A stretch of DNA of 64,000 nt from Heliobacterium chlorum. Lineage in GTDB: Bacteria; Bacillota; Desulfitobacteriia; Heliobacteriales; Heliobacteriaceae. Of the stretch, positions 51,795 through 59,408 are shown in pieces; position 1 is the first letter of the stretch; each line of letters opens with the position of its first letter. The stretch lies in NCBI RefSeq assembly GCF_014502795.1, contig NZ_JACVHF010000008.1:62001-126000 (forward strand), read 5' to 3'. The position numbers and the translations under genes are program-made. Under the pieces are notes generated by a model that worked only from the letters and a program-made list of their open reading frames with translations, searched no databases and was not told where the DNA came from.

Positions 51795-52085
51795 AAACAA
51801 AAAACCCCCTACGCCTCATCGAAATGAGACGAAGGGGGTTGCCTCCGTGGTACCACTCAAATTAACGGCACAGTTATGCCGTTCACTCCATAGGATACGG
51901 GAACTAGGTTTGTTCCGATATCCCCTTCCTTGTAACGGTGGAAGTCTCCGTCCGAGCCTACTGTCGTCACACGAGTTCGGTCGGCAACTCAAGGGAGAGT
52001 TCAGTTTCTGCATCGATCGCTTCGCACCATCCAGCGATTCTCTGAGTCCAGCAAGAATACTTACTATTCCCTATCATCGTTATTT
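51795..52085 (-). ncRNA. T-box leader, leucine (CUC) specifier
   Basis: Reading the minus strand, Stem I has GACTC / GAGTT at the base, AGAGA and the apical GGATGGTGCGAA. The specifier loop reads GAA-CTC-TCCCTTGAG, so the codon is CUC (51999-51997), leucine. The antiterminator contains the T-box motif GTGGTACCACGG (51856-51845), and the terminator is AACCCCCT / AGGGGGTT with T-runs. T-boxes bind uncharged tRNA and permit transcription. The downstream gene, 36 nt on, is an acyl-CoA ligase. Confidence 0.9.
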
Positions 52086-52101
52086 TCACATATTATTGAA
52101 T

Positions 52102-52130
52102 ATACTAGCAACCGTAAAAGGGAATGTCAA
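52102..52130 (-). promoter_or_regulatory. Promoter of the T-box leader
   Basis: Minus strand TTGACA (52130-52125), 17 bp, TAGTAT (52107-52102). Confidence 0.65.
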
Positions 52131-52209
52131 TCCATGAAATCACAGGAAATCAGAAATTCTCAATCGCTTGCAGTGGTTAGACTTTCATTCAACAATAGTT
52201 TCTCAAATA

Positions 52210-52238
52210 TGTATAATCTAAACCCTGTGACTTGTCAA
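52210..52238 (-). promoter_or_regulatory. Second upstream promoter in tandem
   Basis: Minus strand TTGACA (52238-52233), 17 bp, TATACA (52215-52210). No reading frame begins before the next promoter, so it would also feed the T-box leader. Confidence 0.5.
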
Positions 52239-52270
52239 GAAGGTTTTTCGGAAGAATTGATCACTTAAGC

Positions 52271-52576
52271 TCAGAACTTCCGGGTACCGGAACCTACCCA
52301 ATGCAACCACAACCCGATGACGAGCAGATAACCGAAGAAATAGGCCATCCCGTAGCGATCAGGAATCCACAATCCCGCCACAGCAATGATCAACGAAGCA
52401 GCGCTCATGGTGAGAAAATGCAGCCCCACCCAACGAGCAAGTCCTGCCCGATCCTTAGCCTCAGCAGAACCGGCGATCCACTCAAGTTTCCCCTTCCACC
52501 AGATGACGTGCCCCCAGGCAAAGAAGAAGGCCATATTCAACAGTGGGAGGAGGATATTGACCTTTATCGCTGCCAC
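52271..52576 (-). CDS. Small membrane protein, DUF3784-like
   Basis: A 101-residue protein with three membrane helices. The centre WWKGKLEWIAGSAEAKDRAG followed by a helix resembles the DUF3784 pattern (a first helix, a short loop containing IAG, then two helices). The start is uncertain: GTG at 52576 sits against a G-run without a separate ribosome site. Its role is unknown. It runs in the same direction as the T-box unit but has a promoter of the latter between them. Confidence 0.5.
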   Translation of the reverse strand: MAAIKVNILLPLLNMAFFFAWGHVIWWKGKLEWIAGSAEAKDRAGLARWVGLHFLTMSAASLIIAVAGLWIPDRYGMAYFFGYLLVIGLWLHWVGSGTRKF

Positions 52577-52654
52577 CCCCCCAGTACGATTTATCTTCTT
52601 TTAAATAGAATATTATCCGAACCTCGTAGATAGTACGATATTTGGAAAAAATTT

Positions 52655-52688
52655 ACGAAAAAATGACGCCCCAAATGGGGCGTCATTT
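52655..52688 (-). terminator. Terminator behind metX
   Basis: AAATGACGCCCC / GGGGCGTCATTT: a 12-bp perfect stem, 4-nt loop and T6 on the minus strand. Confidence 0.9.
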
Positions 52689-52743
52689 CCCAATACTATT
52701 TACCAACCCGGGGCGTCTGTTCGAGCCTAGAAAAATCGATAAG

Positions 52744-53919
52744 TTATAGTCCTCTACTTTGCGCCAGCTCCTGAACAAAGGATGCCACAACGGGACGCAT
52801 CTTTTCAAATTCAATCAAGAAGGCATCATGACCGTGAGGGCTTTTCAACTCCCAGTATTCCACTTGACCCTTTGCTTTTTTCATGATTTCAGCCATCTCT
52901 ACCATGTACAGAGGGGGATATAGCCAATCCGAGTCTACTCCGATGAAGTAGGTTTGGGCTTGGATCGATGCTAACGCCGCTTCATAACCGCCATGACCTC
53001 GGCCGATATCGTGAAGATCCATCGCCTTACATAAGAGGATAAAGGTGTTTGCGTCAAAGCGCTCAACTAGCTTTTCTCCTTGATAATGGAGATAGCTTTC
53101 AATCTCAAAGCGGTTTTCAAAGTTATAGTAAGCTTCCGGGTAGTGGTTCGTCATGCGCCGCCCAAATCGGGCCGTGAACAATTCATCACTCCGATAGGTG
53201 ACCATACCCAGCATACGGGCAATGCTGAGACCTGCCGCCGGTCCGGTTCCTGGGTAGTAGTCACCCCGGTTCCAGGCAGGATCGAGCATGATCGTCTGGC
53301 GCATAATCTCGTTAAAGGCAATGTTCTGGGCGGTCATACGTCCTGATGTAGCGATCGGCATGAGTCCGTCCATCATCTCCGGAAATGTTACGCCCCATTC
53401 CAAGACCTGCATCCCGCCCATCGATCCACCCGCGACCAGTAGGAGATGATCGATACCCAAATGGCTTATCAATTCACGTTGCACCCGGACCATGTCCCTG
53501 ATGGTGTAGACGGGAAAATCCATTCCAAAAGGCTTTCCCGTAGCAGGATTAATGCTAGTCGGACCCGTTGTTCCCCGGCAGCCGCCCAATACGTTAGAAC
53601 AGATCATATAAAATCGGTTTGTATCAAAGGGCTTCCCAGGACCGATGAGTTCATCCCACCAGCCGGGAGCTTTGTCGGCGGGATCGTTTTTCCCCGCCGC
53701 GTGGTGATCCATCGTCAACGCATGGACGATGAGGATCGCGTTGGAACGGTCAGCGTTTAATGTGCCATAAGTTTCATAGACGATATCGATCGGCCCAAGC
53801 CGCTGTCCCGATTCCAGCAAAAACTCGTTAGGGGGTTGCCCTAAAGTAAAGATCTGGGGCCGGGTGATCACTTCTCCCTGTGTTCCGGTCCCTGGGCTAT
53901 ATGGCGACTTGTTACTCAT
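52744..53919 (-). CDS. metX: Homoserine O-acetyltransferase
   Basis: A 391-residue alpha/beta-hydrolase-fold enzyme that acylates homoserine for methionine synthesis. The nucleophile Ser is in VAGGSMGGMQVLEW, the catalytic Asp in GVDSDWLYPP and the His in PHGHDAFLIEF. GGCRGTTGPTS is a typical MetX segment. A SAM-I riboswitch lies directly upstream, consistent with repression when S-adenosylmethionine is abundant. No other methionine genes are adjacent. Confidence 0.96.
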   Translation of the reverse strand: MSNKSPYSPGTGTQGEVITRPQIFTLGQPPNEFLLESGQRLGPIDIVYETYGTLNADRSNAILIVHALTMDHHAAGKNDPADKAPGWWDELIGPGKPFDTNRFYMICSNVLGGCRGTTGPTSINPATGKPFGMDFPVYTIRDMVRVQRELISHLGIDHLLLVAGGSMGGMQVLEWGVTFPEMMDGLMPIATSGRMTAQNIAFNEIMRQTIMLDPAWNRGDYYPGTGPAAGLSIARMLGMVTYRSDELFTARFGRRMTNHYPEAYYNFENRFEIESYLHYQGEKLVERFDANTFILLCKAMDLHDIGRGHGGYEAALASIQAQTYFIGVDSDWLYPPLYMVEMAEIMKKAKGQVEYWELKSPHGHDAFLIEFEKMRPVVASFVQELAQSRGL

Positions 53920-53959
53920 TCTTCAACCGCCTTTTCATCAACCTTGCTTATCCATTAAA

Positions 53960-54122
53960 ACAAAAAAACCTCTGCACAGACGCAGGGGTACTTTCTTTCC
54001 GCCTCTCATCTGCCAGGACAAAACGTCCTGAAGGAATTGGCACCATGTCTCCTGTCCTTGTCGACGAGAAGACGGGTTGCCGGGTTTCATCGGGCCCTTT
54101 CCCTCCACCTCTCTGGATGAGC
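53960..54122 (-). ncRNA. SAM-I (S-box) riboswitch
   Basis: The minus strand shows the full S-box core: CTCATCCAGAGAGGTGGAGG, GGGCCCGATGAAACCCGGCA, GGTGCCAATTCC and GGCAGATGAGAG (54122-54002). The expression platform is the terminator ACCTCTGC / GCAGGGGT with T7 (53989-53961). It is located 40 nt before metX. SAM binding stabilises the terminator. Confidence 0.96.
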
Positions 54123-54467
54123 ATATTTTGTTGTGGTCAGCATTGTGGTCAAATACATGCTAAAGCTATGCGTTATATTTTACATCAATTTTTGCACCCT
54201 GCAAGATATTTTTTGAGAGTCTTTACCGGCTCTCCTCTTTTTTTACCTTTTCGTAACCTGCCTCAGTCTCTTAGACAAAGGCCGAGCAACGATTACTCAT
54301 GATTGAGTAATCTCCTCCAGCACTGCAGGCGGGATATGGTACGGTTGCGACTATAGATATCAAGCCATCCTATACTGCATATACTTGAAAATGCCCCCTG
54401 TTAAGAAAATATGAAACCCAACCTTGGACAGGTTGGGGACAAGTGAATTTTTAAGGAGATGATGTCC
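54123..54467. other. Intergenic region between metX leader and zinc-ribbon gene
   Basis: No gene is visible. It holds a possible minus-strand promoter for the riboswitch (TTGCAG-16 bp-TAAAAT, around 54172-54203) and, at 54417-54437, a short plus-strand hairpin CCCAACC / GGTTGGG ahead of the zinc-ribbon gene. Confidence 0.4.
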
Positions 54468-54818
54468 ATGGTATTAAAAGGACTAACTACCTGTAAGGTC
54501 TGTCACCAAGACGTTGCTGCGAAGGAGAAAACCTGCCCCCGTTGCGGAACTACTCTTCGTTGGAGATGGGTCAAAAAGATAGTCATTGGTATCGGTGGGT
54601 TCTTAGTCTTCATTATGTGTACCGGTGTCTTTGGTGACAGCATGGAAAAATCGATCTCCAACATTCATTCGACTAGATTATCCTCATCAACTCCGACTGT
54701 CGAATTCATCGGTAACCCTCGAGAAGAAGCAAGCAGAGTGGATAGCGGCGATTTATTATCTGTAATGTACGTATGGAGAAACCTAGGCATTTCGAAGGCA
54801 AAATCGGATATCTTCTAA
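54468..54818 (+). CDS. Zinc-ribbon membrane protein
   Basis: A 116-residue protein with an N-terminal zinc ribbon (CKVCHQDVAAKEKTCPRC), a basic stretch (RWRWVKK) and one membrane helix (about 38-57); the remainder is extracytoplasmic and unremarkable. ATG at 54468 is 9 bp behind AAGGAG; two further ATGs directly upstream (54459, 54462) are also in frame. No function is known. Confidence 0.65.
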   Translation: MVLKGLTTCKVCHQDVAAKEKTCPRCGTTLRWRWVKKIVIGIGGFLVFIMCTGVFGDSMEKSISNIHSTRLSSSTPTVEFIGNPREEASRVDSGDLLSVMYVWRNLGISKAKSDIF

Positions 54819-54867
54819 GGTTCTGGAAAACAGGGGATCCGCTCATGAACATATCCCGTACTAGGCC

Positions 54868-54904
54868 AAACCCCCGTCCTCACTCCGAGGAACGGGGGTT
54901 TTCT
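54868..54904 (+). terminator. Terminator between convergent genes
   Basis: AAACCCCCGT / ACGGGGGTTTT with an inner CCTC / GAGG pair. It overlaps the 3' end of the convergent 54880-55275 gene. Confidence 0.75.
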
Positions 54905-55275
54905 GTAAACAAAACACCAACGCTCTCCAATTCAGATTCTATCTCCATCATACGCCAGAAGGATCTACGATATTCTTTTTCAAACACCTCACTTGACGGT
55001 TCCTCCTCTGTCCAAATCGTCAAATAGGCTAACCGGTATAGAGTCGAATAATATTGGTTCTTTCGCAGTTCTAACTGTTCTTTAAAAATGTCTTCGGGAC
55101 CGTTCTTCAACTCAATTAGTTTCGGTTCCATCGGAAGACCTCCAGCTAAAGAGCTTACGTACTTTCGGTCCCATTCTATCCAATAAAATACTAGGGTATA
55201 AGTCCCAAATAGTTGTTTTGCAATTCGGACAAGTACATCTCCCGGAAATGGATTTAAAGCAAAAAACTGAGCCAA
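54880..55275 (-). CDS. Uncharacterised protein (second of a pair)
   Basis: A 131-residue protein I do not recognise. The first half is aromatic and hydrophobic (IAKQLFGTYTLVFYWIEWD); the second is helical and charged (EDIFKEQLELRKNQYYST, EVFEKEYRRSF). The start (TTG at 55275) has no clear ribosome site, so the N-terminus is uncertain. It follows the 55299-55574 gene by 23 nt. The stop lies inside a terminator stem. Confidence 0.45.
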   Translation of the reverse strand: MAQFFALNPFPGDVLVRIAKQLFGTYTLVFYWIEWDRKYVSSLAGGLPMEPKLIELKNGPEDIFKEQLELRKNQYYSTLYRLAYLTIWTEEEPSSEVFEKEYRRSFWRMMEIESELESVGVLFTENPRSSE

Positions 55276-55298
55276 TGCTCAGCATAATCTCTATGATT

Positions 55299-55574
55299 CT
55301 ATAGATTTATAAACTTTATTTTTTCGGTTATCATTTTTCCAATGACATCTTTCAGACTTGTATTTGACTTTCTTTCTTCCCGAATCTCTTTGATCGAGAT
55401 ACTCACTTTAGCGTGTTTGATTTGGAAGGTCCAGTAATCCCCAGAAGGGATAGCCGTCAACAATATATCTTCTTCTTTGAGTTCGCTAATCAAATCCCTG
55501 ACCGAATTTTCAATGTTGTTTTGCTCTTCCTGAAAACTGTTATGTTTTTTAAGTAATTGTTCTTTCCAATCCAT
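55299..55574 (-). CDS. Uncharacterised protein (first of a pair)
   Basis: A 91-residue protein: a charged helical start (DWKEQLLKKHNSFQEEQNNI), a strand-rich centre (ILLTAIPSGDYWTFQIKHAKV) and a Lys-rich end. No family is evident. The ATG at 55574 has AGGGTG 6 bp before it. Base composition is more A/T-rich than that of neighbouring conserved genes, and the pair has no visible functional partner. Confidence 0.5.
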   Translation of the reverse strand: MDWKEQLLKKHNSFQEEQNNIENSVRDLISELKEEDILLTAIPSGDYWTFQIKHAKVSISIKEIREERKSNTSLKDVIGKMITEKIKFINL

Positions 55575-55687
55575 TGATAACACCCTCCCCCTCCCATCAT
55601 AGGGCGAGTCAGGAGGTTATATACGCGCTTTTACTCGTCAAATTCCCTTCGGTTTCAGCTGGGATCGCTAAGAAAGGATGATGCTCC

Positions 55688-56371
55688 ATGTGTGGCCGTT
55701 TCACCCTCACCGTCAGCCCGGCAGAATTGTTAGAAATCCTCGGTGTTCCTTCTGCGACAGCGCAAGAGTTTACTCCGCGATTCAATGTATCACCTGGTCA
55801 AGACATCCTGATGATCGTCCAGGAAAAGGGGCCCACAGCCAGGATGGCTCGTTGGGGCCTCCTTCCGCGTTGGACCAAGGATATCCGTATCGGTTATAGC
55901 ATGATCAATGCCAGAGCAGAAACGCTTCGTGAAAAGGCCGCCTTTAAAGACTTACTCTTTTCGCAACGCTGTCTCATCCCGGCAGATGGTTTCTATGAGT
56001 GGAGACAAGCTGGTAAAAGCAAAATCCCCTATCGCTTTACCCTCCGAAATCGAAAGGTCTTTGCCTTTGCTGGACTCTGGTCTTTATGGAGGTCACCTGC
56101 TGGTGAAACCATCCATTCTTGTACGATTGTCACTACAAAACCGAATGAACTGGTCTCATCCGTCCATGACCGGATGCCAGTCATACTCCCCATCGAAAAA
56201 TGCCGAATCTGGCTGGATCCAGGGCCGTCGAAAGACTATCCCTTTACCAGCCTATGGGAGCCCTACCCCGCTGGCGAGATGGAGATGGTTGAAGTATCGA
56301 CGATGGTGAACTCATCGCGAGAGGATCGGCCTGAGATGGCTGAACCAATCACGCAACTGACGCTTTTCTAG
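55688..56371 (+). CDS. SRAP/HMCES-family DNA-protein crosslinker
   Basis: A 227-residue SRAP protein starting MCGRFTLT, whose Cys2 becomes the N-terminal residue and forms a thiazolidine with abasic sites in single-stranded DNA. PRFNVSPGQDI, RWGLLPRW, NARAET, RCLIPADGFYEW and the late SVHDRMPVILP (catalytic His) are all present. The family shields abasic sites during replication. It is a single gene. Confidence 0.95.
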   Translation: MCGRFTLTVSPAELLEILGVPSATAQEFTPRFNVSPGQDILMIVQEKGPTARMARWGLLPRWTKDIRIGYSMINARAETLREKAAFKDLLFSQRCLIPADGFYEWRQAGKSKIPYRFTLRNRKVFAFAGLWSLWRSPAGETIHSCTIVTTKPNELVSSVHDRMPVILPIEKCRIWLDPGPSKDYPFTSLWEPYPAGEMEMVEVSTMVNSSREDRPEMAEPITQLTLF

Positions 56372-56399
56372 TCTCTTCTTACCCGTTTATAGATGAACC

Positions 56400-56957
56400 T
56401 TACCTATTCCCGCCGAGTGAAAATGAGTCCATCTTCTCATAGGCGGGCGCTCTTCCCCGCTCGATGCGGCTTTCCATGAGAACAAACTCGTTCACCTTAA
56501 AACTCGGAATCGAGGGAACCGAAATACTCCAGTTTTCCGGCTCTCGCCAGAAAATGTCTCGAGCGACTGTGACATGGGGTTCGTAACGTTTCTGTTCCGG
56601 TGGAAAACCGACTGCGGTCAACTTCCGGGCAACTTCGATCTGTAGTTGCCTTAACCCCGACTGCTCCTCCTGCAAGCCCAGCCATAAGACTCTCATCGGA
56701 TGAAGGGGCCCAAAATGACCTAGCCGCTGTTCCCAACGGAGGGAAAAAGGCACAGACGCTTCGCCCGCTTTCTTGAGGGAGGATTTAATCGAAGGAAGCT
56801 TGTCTGGGGTGACTTCGCCGAGAAACTGCAGCGTCAGGTGGAGATTCGCTGGGGACACCATACGGGCTTTTATCACTCTCTGTTCAATCGTTCGCTGAAG
56901 TTGTGCCAGTTCAGCAACTACTTCGGTGGGAAATAGAATCGCCGCGAAAAGACGCAT
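56400..56957 (-). CDS. thpR: RNA 2',3'-cyclic phosphodiesterase (2H family)
   Basis: A 185-residue LigT/ThpR protein with both HxT(x) motifs: NLHLTLQFLG (about 43) and EPHVTVARD (about 127). It opens 2',3'-cyclic phosphates to 2'-phosphates. The start MRLFAAILFP matches the family. It lies 21 nt behind the ATC-hydrolase-like gene, third in a run with an HD protein. Confidence 0.93.
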   Translation of the reverse strand: MRLFAAILFPTEVVAELAQLQRTIEQRVIKARMVSPANLHLTLQFLGEVTPDKLPSIKSSLKKAGEASVPFSLRWEQRLGHFGPLHPMRVLWLGLQEEQSGLRQLQIEVARKLTAVGFPPEQKRYEPHVTVARDIFWREPENWSISVPSIPSFKVNEFVLMESRIERGRAPAYEKMDSFSLGGNR

Positions 56958-56978
56958 AATTGTTCCCTGCCTTTTCTC

Positions 56979-57479
56979 CTAGGGGATATCTTTCCTCTGG
57001 CATCGTATCTCACAAAACCGATCGCCATCAAGAACATTTTTGAGATGGACCAAGTCGCTATCGGGGTGGAATGCTTCATACTTGGCCTGGTCGATGGCAC
57101 AGTACAGCCGACCTAGTTTTTCAAAGCCGTGGTCTCGCCATTCAGCGGCAAAGGGACAATAAGTAATGCGAATATGAGTCGGGTCTTCCCCGTTCACTCC
57201 TTCCACATCCCAGCCGAAAGAGGGTAAGTCAGGCAACTTGCCATAGTTCTGTGGTTCATGAGCGTGCCCGGCAGCGAGTACACGTTGTCGCTGCTTCTCC
57301 CCCCGCTCAGAGCCGTAGTTTTCAATTGCTCGGCTGATAACCTCTTTTCCGCGTTCTTCCCCTATTTCATCGACAATGGATTGGGCTAAATGACGATAGA
57401 GCGACGCCATCATCATACCCATCTGACGCACTTGCTCTTTCGCCACCTCTACCGGAACAACAGGCGCATCCCCATTCAT
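56979..57479 (-). CDS. L-2-amino-thiazoline-4-carboxylic acid hydrolase-like protein
   Basis: A 166-residue protein with the helical N-terminus (GMMMASLYRHLAQSIVDEIG) and conserved C-terminal segments (RITYCPFAAEWRD, LYCAIDQAKYEAFHPD) of the ATC-hydrolase family. The named member opens a thiazoline ring on the way to cysteine, but most members have unknown substrates. ATG follows the HD gene's stop by one base, with GGAGAT inside that gene. It precedes thpR. Confidence 0.8.
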   Translation of the reverse strand: MNGDAPVVPVEVAKEQVRQMGMMMASLYRHLAQSIVDEIGEERGKEVISRAIENYGSERGEKQRQRVLAAGHAHEPQNYGKLPDLPSFGWDVEGVNGEDPTHIRITYCPFAAEWRDHGFEKLGRLYCAIDQAKYEAFHPDSDLVHLKNVLDGDRFCEIRCQRKDIP

Positions 57480-57480
57480 C

Positions 57481-58062
57481 TCACATATCTCCTTTTAAAC
57501 CGATCGTTTCCGCGACCCTTTGCATCCCTTGGATCGTCTCTCCGATGACGGTTTCCAGATCCATACCTAGTATTTGAGCACCCTTTTCGATGATTTCGCG
57601 GTTCACACCGGCAGCAAAGCTTTTTTGCTTCCACTTCTTTTTCACTGATTTAACTTCCAAGTCAAGGATACTCTTATTCGGACGGAGCATCGCCGTGGCA
57701 GCGATCAAACCCGTCAATTCGTCAATCGTATAGAGTACTTTTTCCATTTGCTCTACCGGTTGAACATTGACACAGATACCCCACCCGTGGCTTTGAACAG
57801 CGTGAATATAATCTTCGGGATAGTCCTTAGCTGATAAAATTTCCTTCGCCTTCACACAATGTTGCTCGGGATACATCTCATAATCAATATCGTGCAACAG
57901 TCCGATGACGGCCCACTTTTCCGGATCCCTTTCGTTGAAGAGCTCTGCAAAATGTCTCATGACGGCCTCGACCGCATAAGCGTGCTTAATGAGGCTGTCA
58001 TTTTTATTAAACTCCCGTAGTAACGCATCTGCTTGTGCCCGGGTAGGTCTTACATTCTCCAT
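57481..58062 (-). CDS. HD-domain hydrolase
   Basis: A 193-residue HD protein: KHAYAVEAVMRH, the HD pair in GLLHDIDYE, and QSHGWG as a third ligand site. Such proteins hydrolyse phosphate esters of nucleotides or similar. ATG at 58062 is 7 bp behind AAGGAAG; an in-frame ATG 6 codons upstream is within that site. It heads the HD / ATC-hydrolase-like / thpR run. Confidence 0.88.
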   Translation of the reverse strand: MENVRPTRAQADALLREFNKNDSLIKHAYAVEAVMRHFAELFNERDPEKWAVIGLLHDIDYEMYPEQHCVKAKEILSAKDYPEDYIHAVQSHGWGICVNVQPVEQMEKVLYTIDELTGLIAATAMLRPNKSILDLEVKSVKKKWKQKSFAAGVNREIIEKGAQILGMDLETVIGETIQGMQRVAETIGLKGDM

Positions 58063-58113
58063 ATGGTCGCTTCCTTTCATCCCTGTGATGTTTACTAGTG
58101 AAAAAGCATGGAA

Positions 58114-58147
58114 AACGTAAGCAAATACTTTTTAATTCGCTTACGTT
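58114..58147. repeat. Inverted repeat upstream of the HD-protein operon
   Basis: AACGTAAGC / GCTTACGTT, a 9-bp perfect inverted repeat with a 16-bp AT-rich centre, 50-85 bp before the HD gene. It may be an operator or hairpin. Confidence 0.5.
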
Positions 58148-58263
58148 ATTTTCTTTTTCTACCTGGAAATTCACTTTACATAGTTAGTACATTATATTAT
58201 ACGCCTTTTAATTTAAATCAACCAGATGACAACGGCCCTTATTGCATTGTCTGTCAACGGGAT

Positions 58264-58295
58264 AAAAAAGACAACCCCGCCAATCGGCGAGGTTG
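58264..58295 (-). terminator. Terminator behind the 61-residue gene
   Basis: On the minus strand CAACCTCGCC-GATT-GGCGGGGTTG, then TCTTTTTT. Next to it (58300-58335) TTCATTGGTAG occurs twice in tandem. Confidence 0.85.
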
Positions 58296-58347
58296 GGCTA
58301 TATTCTCAGGTGGTTCATTGGTAGTTCATTGGTAGTCCAGAGGCAGT

Positions 58348-58533
58348 TCAATTCGAAAAGAAGCTGACTTCAGCTTCAATGACAAACTGTTTTTTCCCAA
58401 ACGATTCGATGCGATTGATGATGACTTGAACTGCACCTTCATTCCTCTGTTCGTCCAGAAACTCCTTTACGCCATCTTTAAGCTTTTCACTGCCTTCCAG
58501 TTGGAGTTCATAGACGACAACGCGTGTTTTCAT
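58348..58533 (-). CDS. Small protein, unknown
   Basis: A 61-residue protein with alternating strand and helix segments (TRVVVYELQL, LKDGVKEFLDEQ, AVQVIINRIESF, QFVIEAEVSF), suggesting a compact alpha/beta fold. No family is recognised. The start is strong (GGAGG, 8 bp, ATG), and it ends in a terminator, which supports it as a real gene. Confidence 0.6.
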   Translation of the reverse strand: MKTRVVVYELQLEGSEKLKDGVKEFLDEQRNEGAVQVIINRIESFGKKQFVIEAEVSFFSN

Positions 58534-58631
58534 TTTCTCCGCCTCCCCCCACCCTTCTACATTTATTATACGATGAAAAATGTCTAAAAAATTATCACTT
58601 TCCTTGAGTAATCAAATAATTTACCGAACAA

Positions 58632-58668
58632 GAGAAAAAAGAAAGCACCCCCAAAAATAGGAGTACTT
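58632..58668 (-). terminator. Terminator behind the NrdD-like gene
   Basis: On the minus strand AAGTACTCC pairs (with wobble) with GGGGTGCTT, then TCTTTTTTC. Confidence 0.65.
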
Positions 58669-58706
58669 ATCTAACACACTGTATCTCTCTGTATGGCTAT
58701 TCGTTC

Positions 58707-59096
58707 CTACACCGCTTTGCCGAAATCAGCCAATACGCTCTGTTTTTCTTCCTGGGACAAATCATCGGCAGCCTTTTTTTGCTTCCAAAGCAAATCTACG
58801 GCATCTAACTCACCGTCACAGGAACAAGAACCTTGTCCCATATGGGGTGTACGATTGGCGAGTTCAGCTAACTTGGCATCGTTGAAGCGATCTGTTGTGC
58901 TTAGATATCCCGTTATTCGCCGAACCCGGGTGATCGGATTTTGACCTAAAACTTGCAGGCATAGTTCTCCCTTTTCTTGAAAAACCCGAACTGCTTGAGG
59001 TTCATGGACGTTCTCTTCACAAGCAATTTCTCTCGCTTGAGCGAGGATACTATCCTGTTGTTCATCAGTAAGCAATAGATCAGTTATGATTCGCAT
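58707..59096 (-). CDS. Stand-alone NrdD C-terminal-like protein
   Basis: A 129-residue protein. RRITGYLSTTDRFNDAKLAE, followed by LANRTPHM, closely resembles the end of anaerobic ribonucleotide reductase NrdD. In NrdD a Cys normally precedes RRITGYL; here it is Val (TRVRRITGY). A new Cys pair appears later (GSCSCDG). It is far too short to be a reductase, so it is a family relative with another, unknown role. No nrdG is adjacent. Confidence 0.75.
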   Translation of the reverse strand: MRIITDLLLTDEQQDSILAQAREIACEENVHEPQAVRVFQEKGELCLQVLGQNPITRVRRITGYLSTTDRFNDAKLAELANRTPHMGQGSCSCDGELDAVDLLWKQKKAADDLSQEEKQSVLADFGKAV

Positions 59097-59244
59097 AGCT
59101 CACGACCAACCTTTCATCGATTCTTATAAGTATTCTCGTCTATGATGATAAAACAGTTGCTCTCGATAATCAATATCTGATAGTAATTACTACTATTAAA
59201 TTTTACAATTTTCTTGGGGCATACTAGGCGTGGAGGTGAGCACA

Positions 59245-59364
59245 ATGGGTAAAGGTAAGGACAGCAAGAAATCTAAAACCCAGGCGACCGAAAACCCGCA
59301 GACAAAAGTTCAAAGCCCCGGCGAACCGGAAGTTCGCAATCATCCGCAGAACCAAGATCGCTAA
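59245..59364 (+). CDS. Small basic protein, unknown
   Basis: A 39-residue reading frame rich in Lys, Gln, Asn and Pro (GKGKDSKKSKTQ ... HPQNQDR), likely disordered. GGAGGTGAG lies 6 bp before ATG, and a strong terminator follows the stop by one base. These signals, and its resemblance in style to small spore-former peptides, make it a plausible gene. Confidence 0.55.
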   Translation: MGKGKDSKKSKTQATENPQTKVQSPGEPEVRNHPQNQDR

Positions 59365-59365
59365 A

Positions 59366-59397
59366 AAAAGTCCACTCCGCAAGGGGTGGATTTTTTC
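59366..59397 (+). terminator. Terminator behind the 39-residue gene
   Basis: AAGTCCACTCC / GGGGTGGATTTTTT with a 4-nt loop. Confidence 0.85.
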
Positions 59398-59408
59398 ATC
59401 GAAAATCC

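Noticed and set aside
58300-58335. Short direct repeats TTCATTGGTAG as a CRISPR or repeat array
   Set aside because: Only two 11-bp copies without spacers of regular length; a local duplication.
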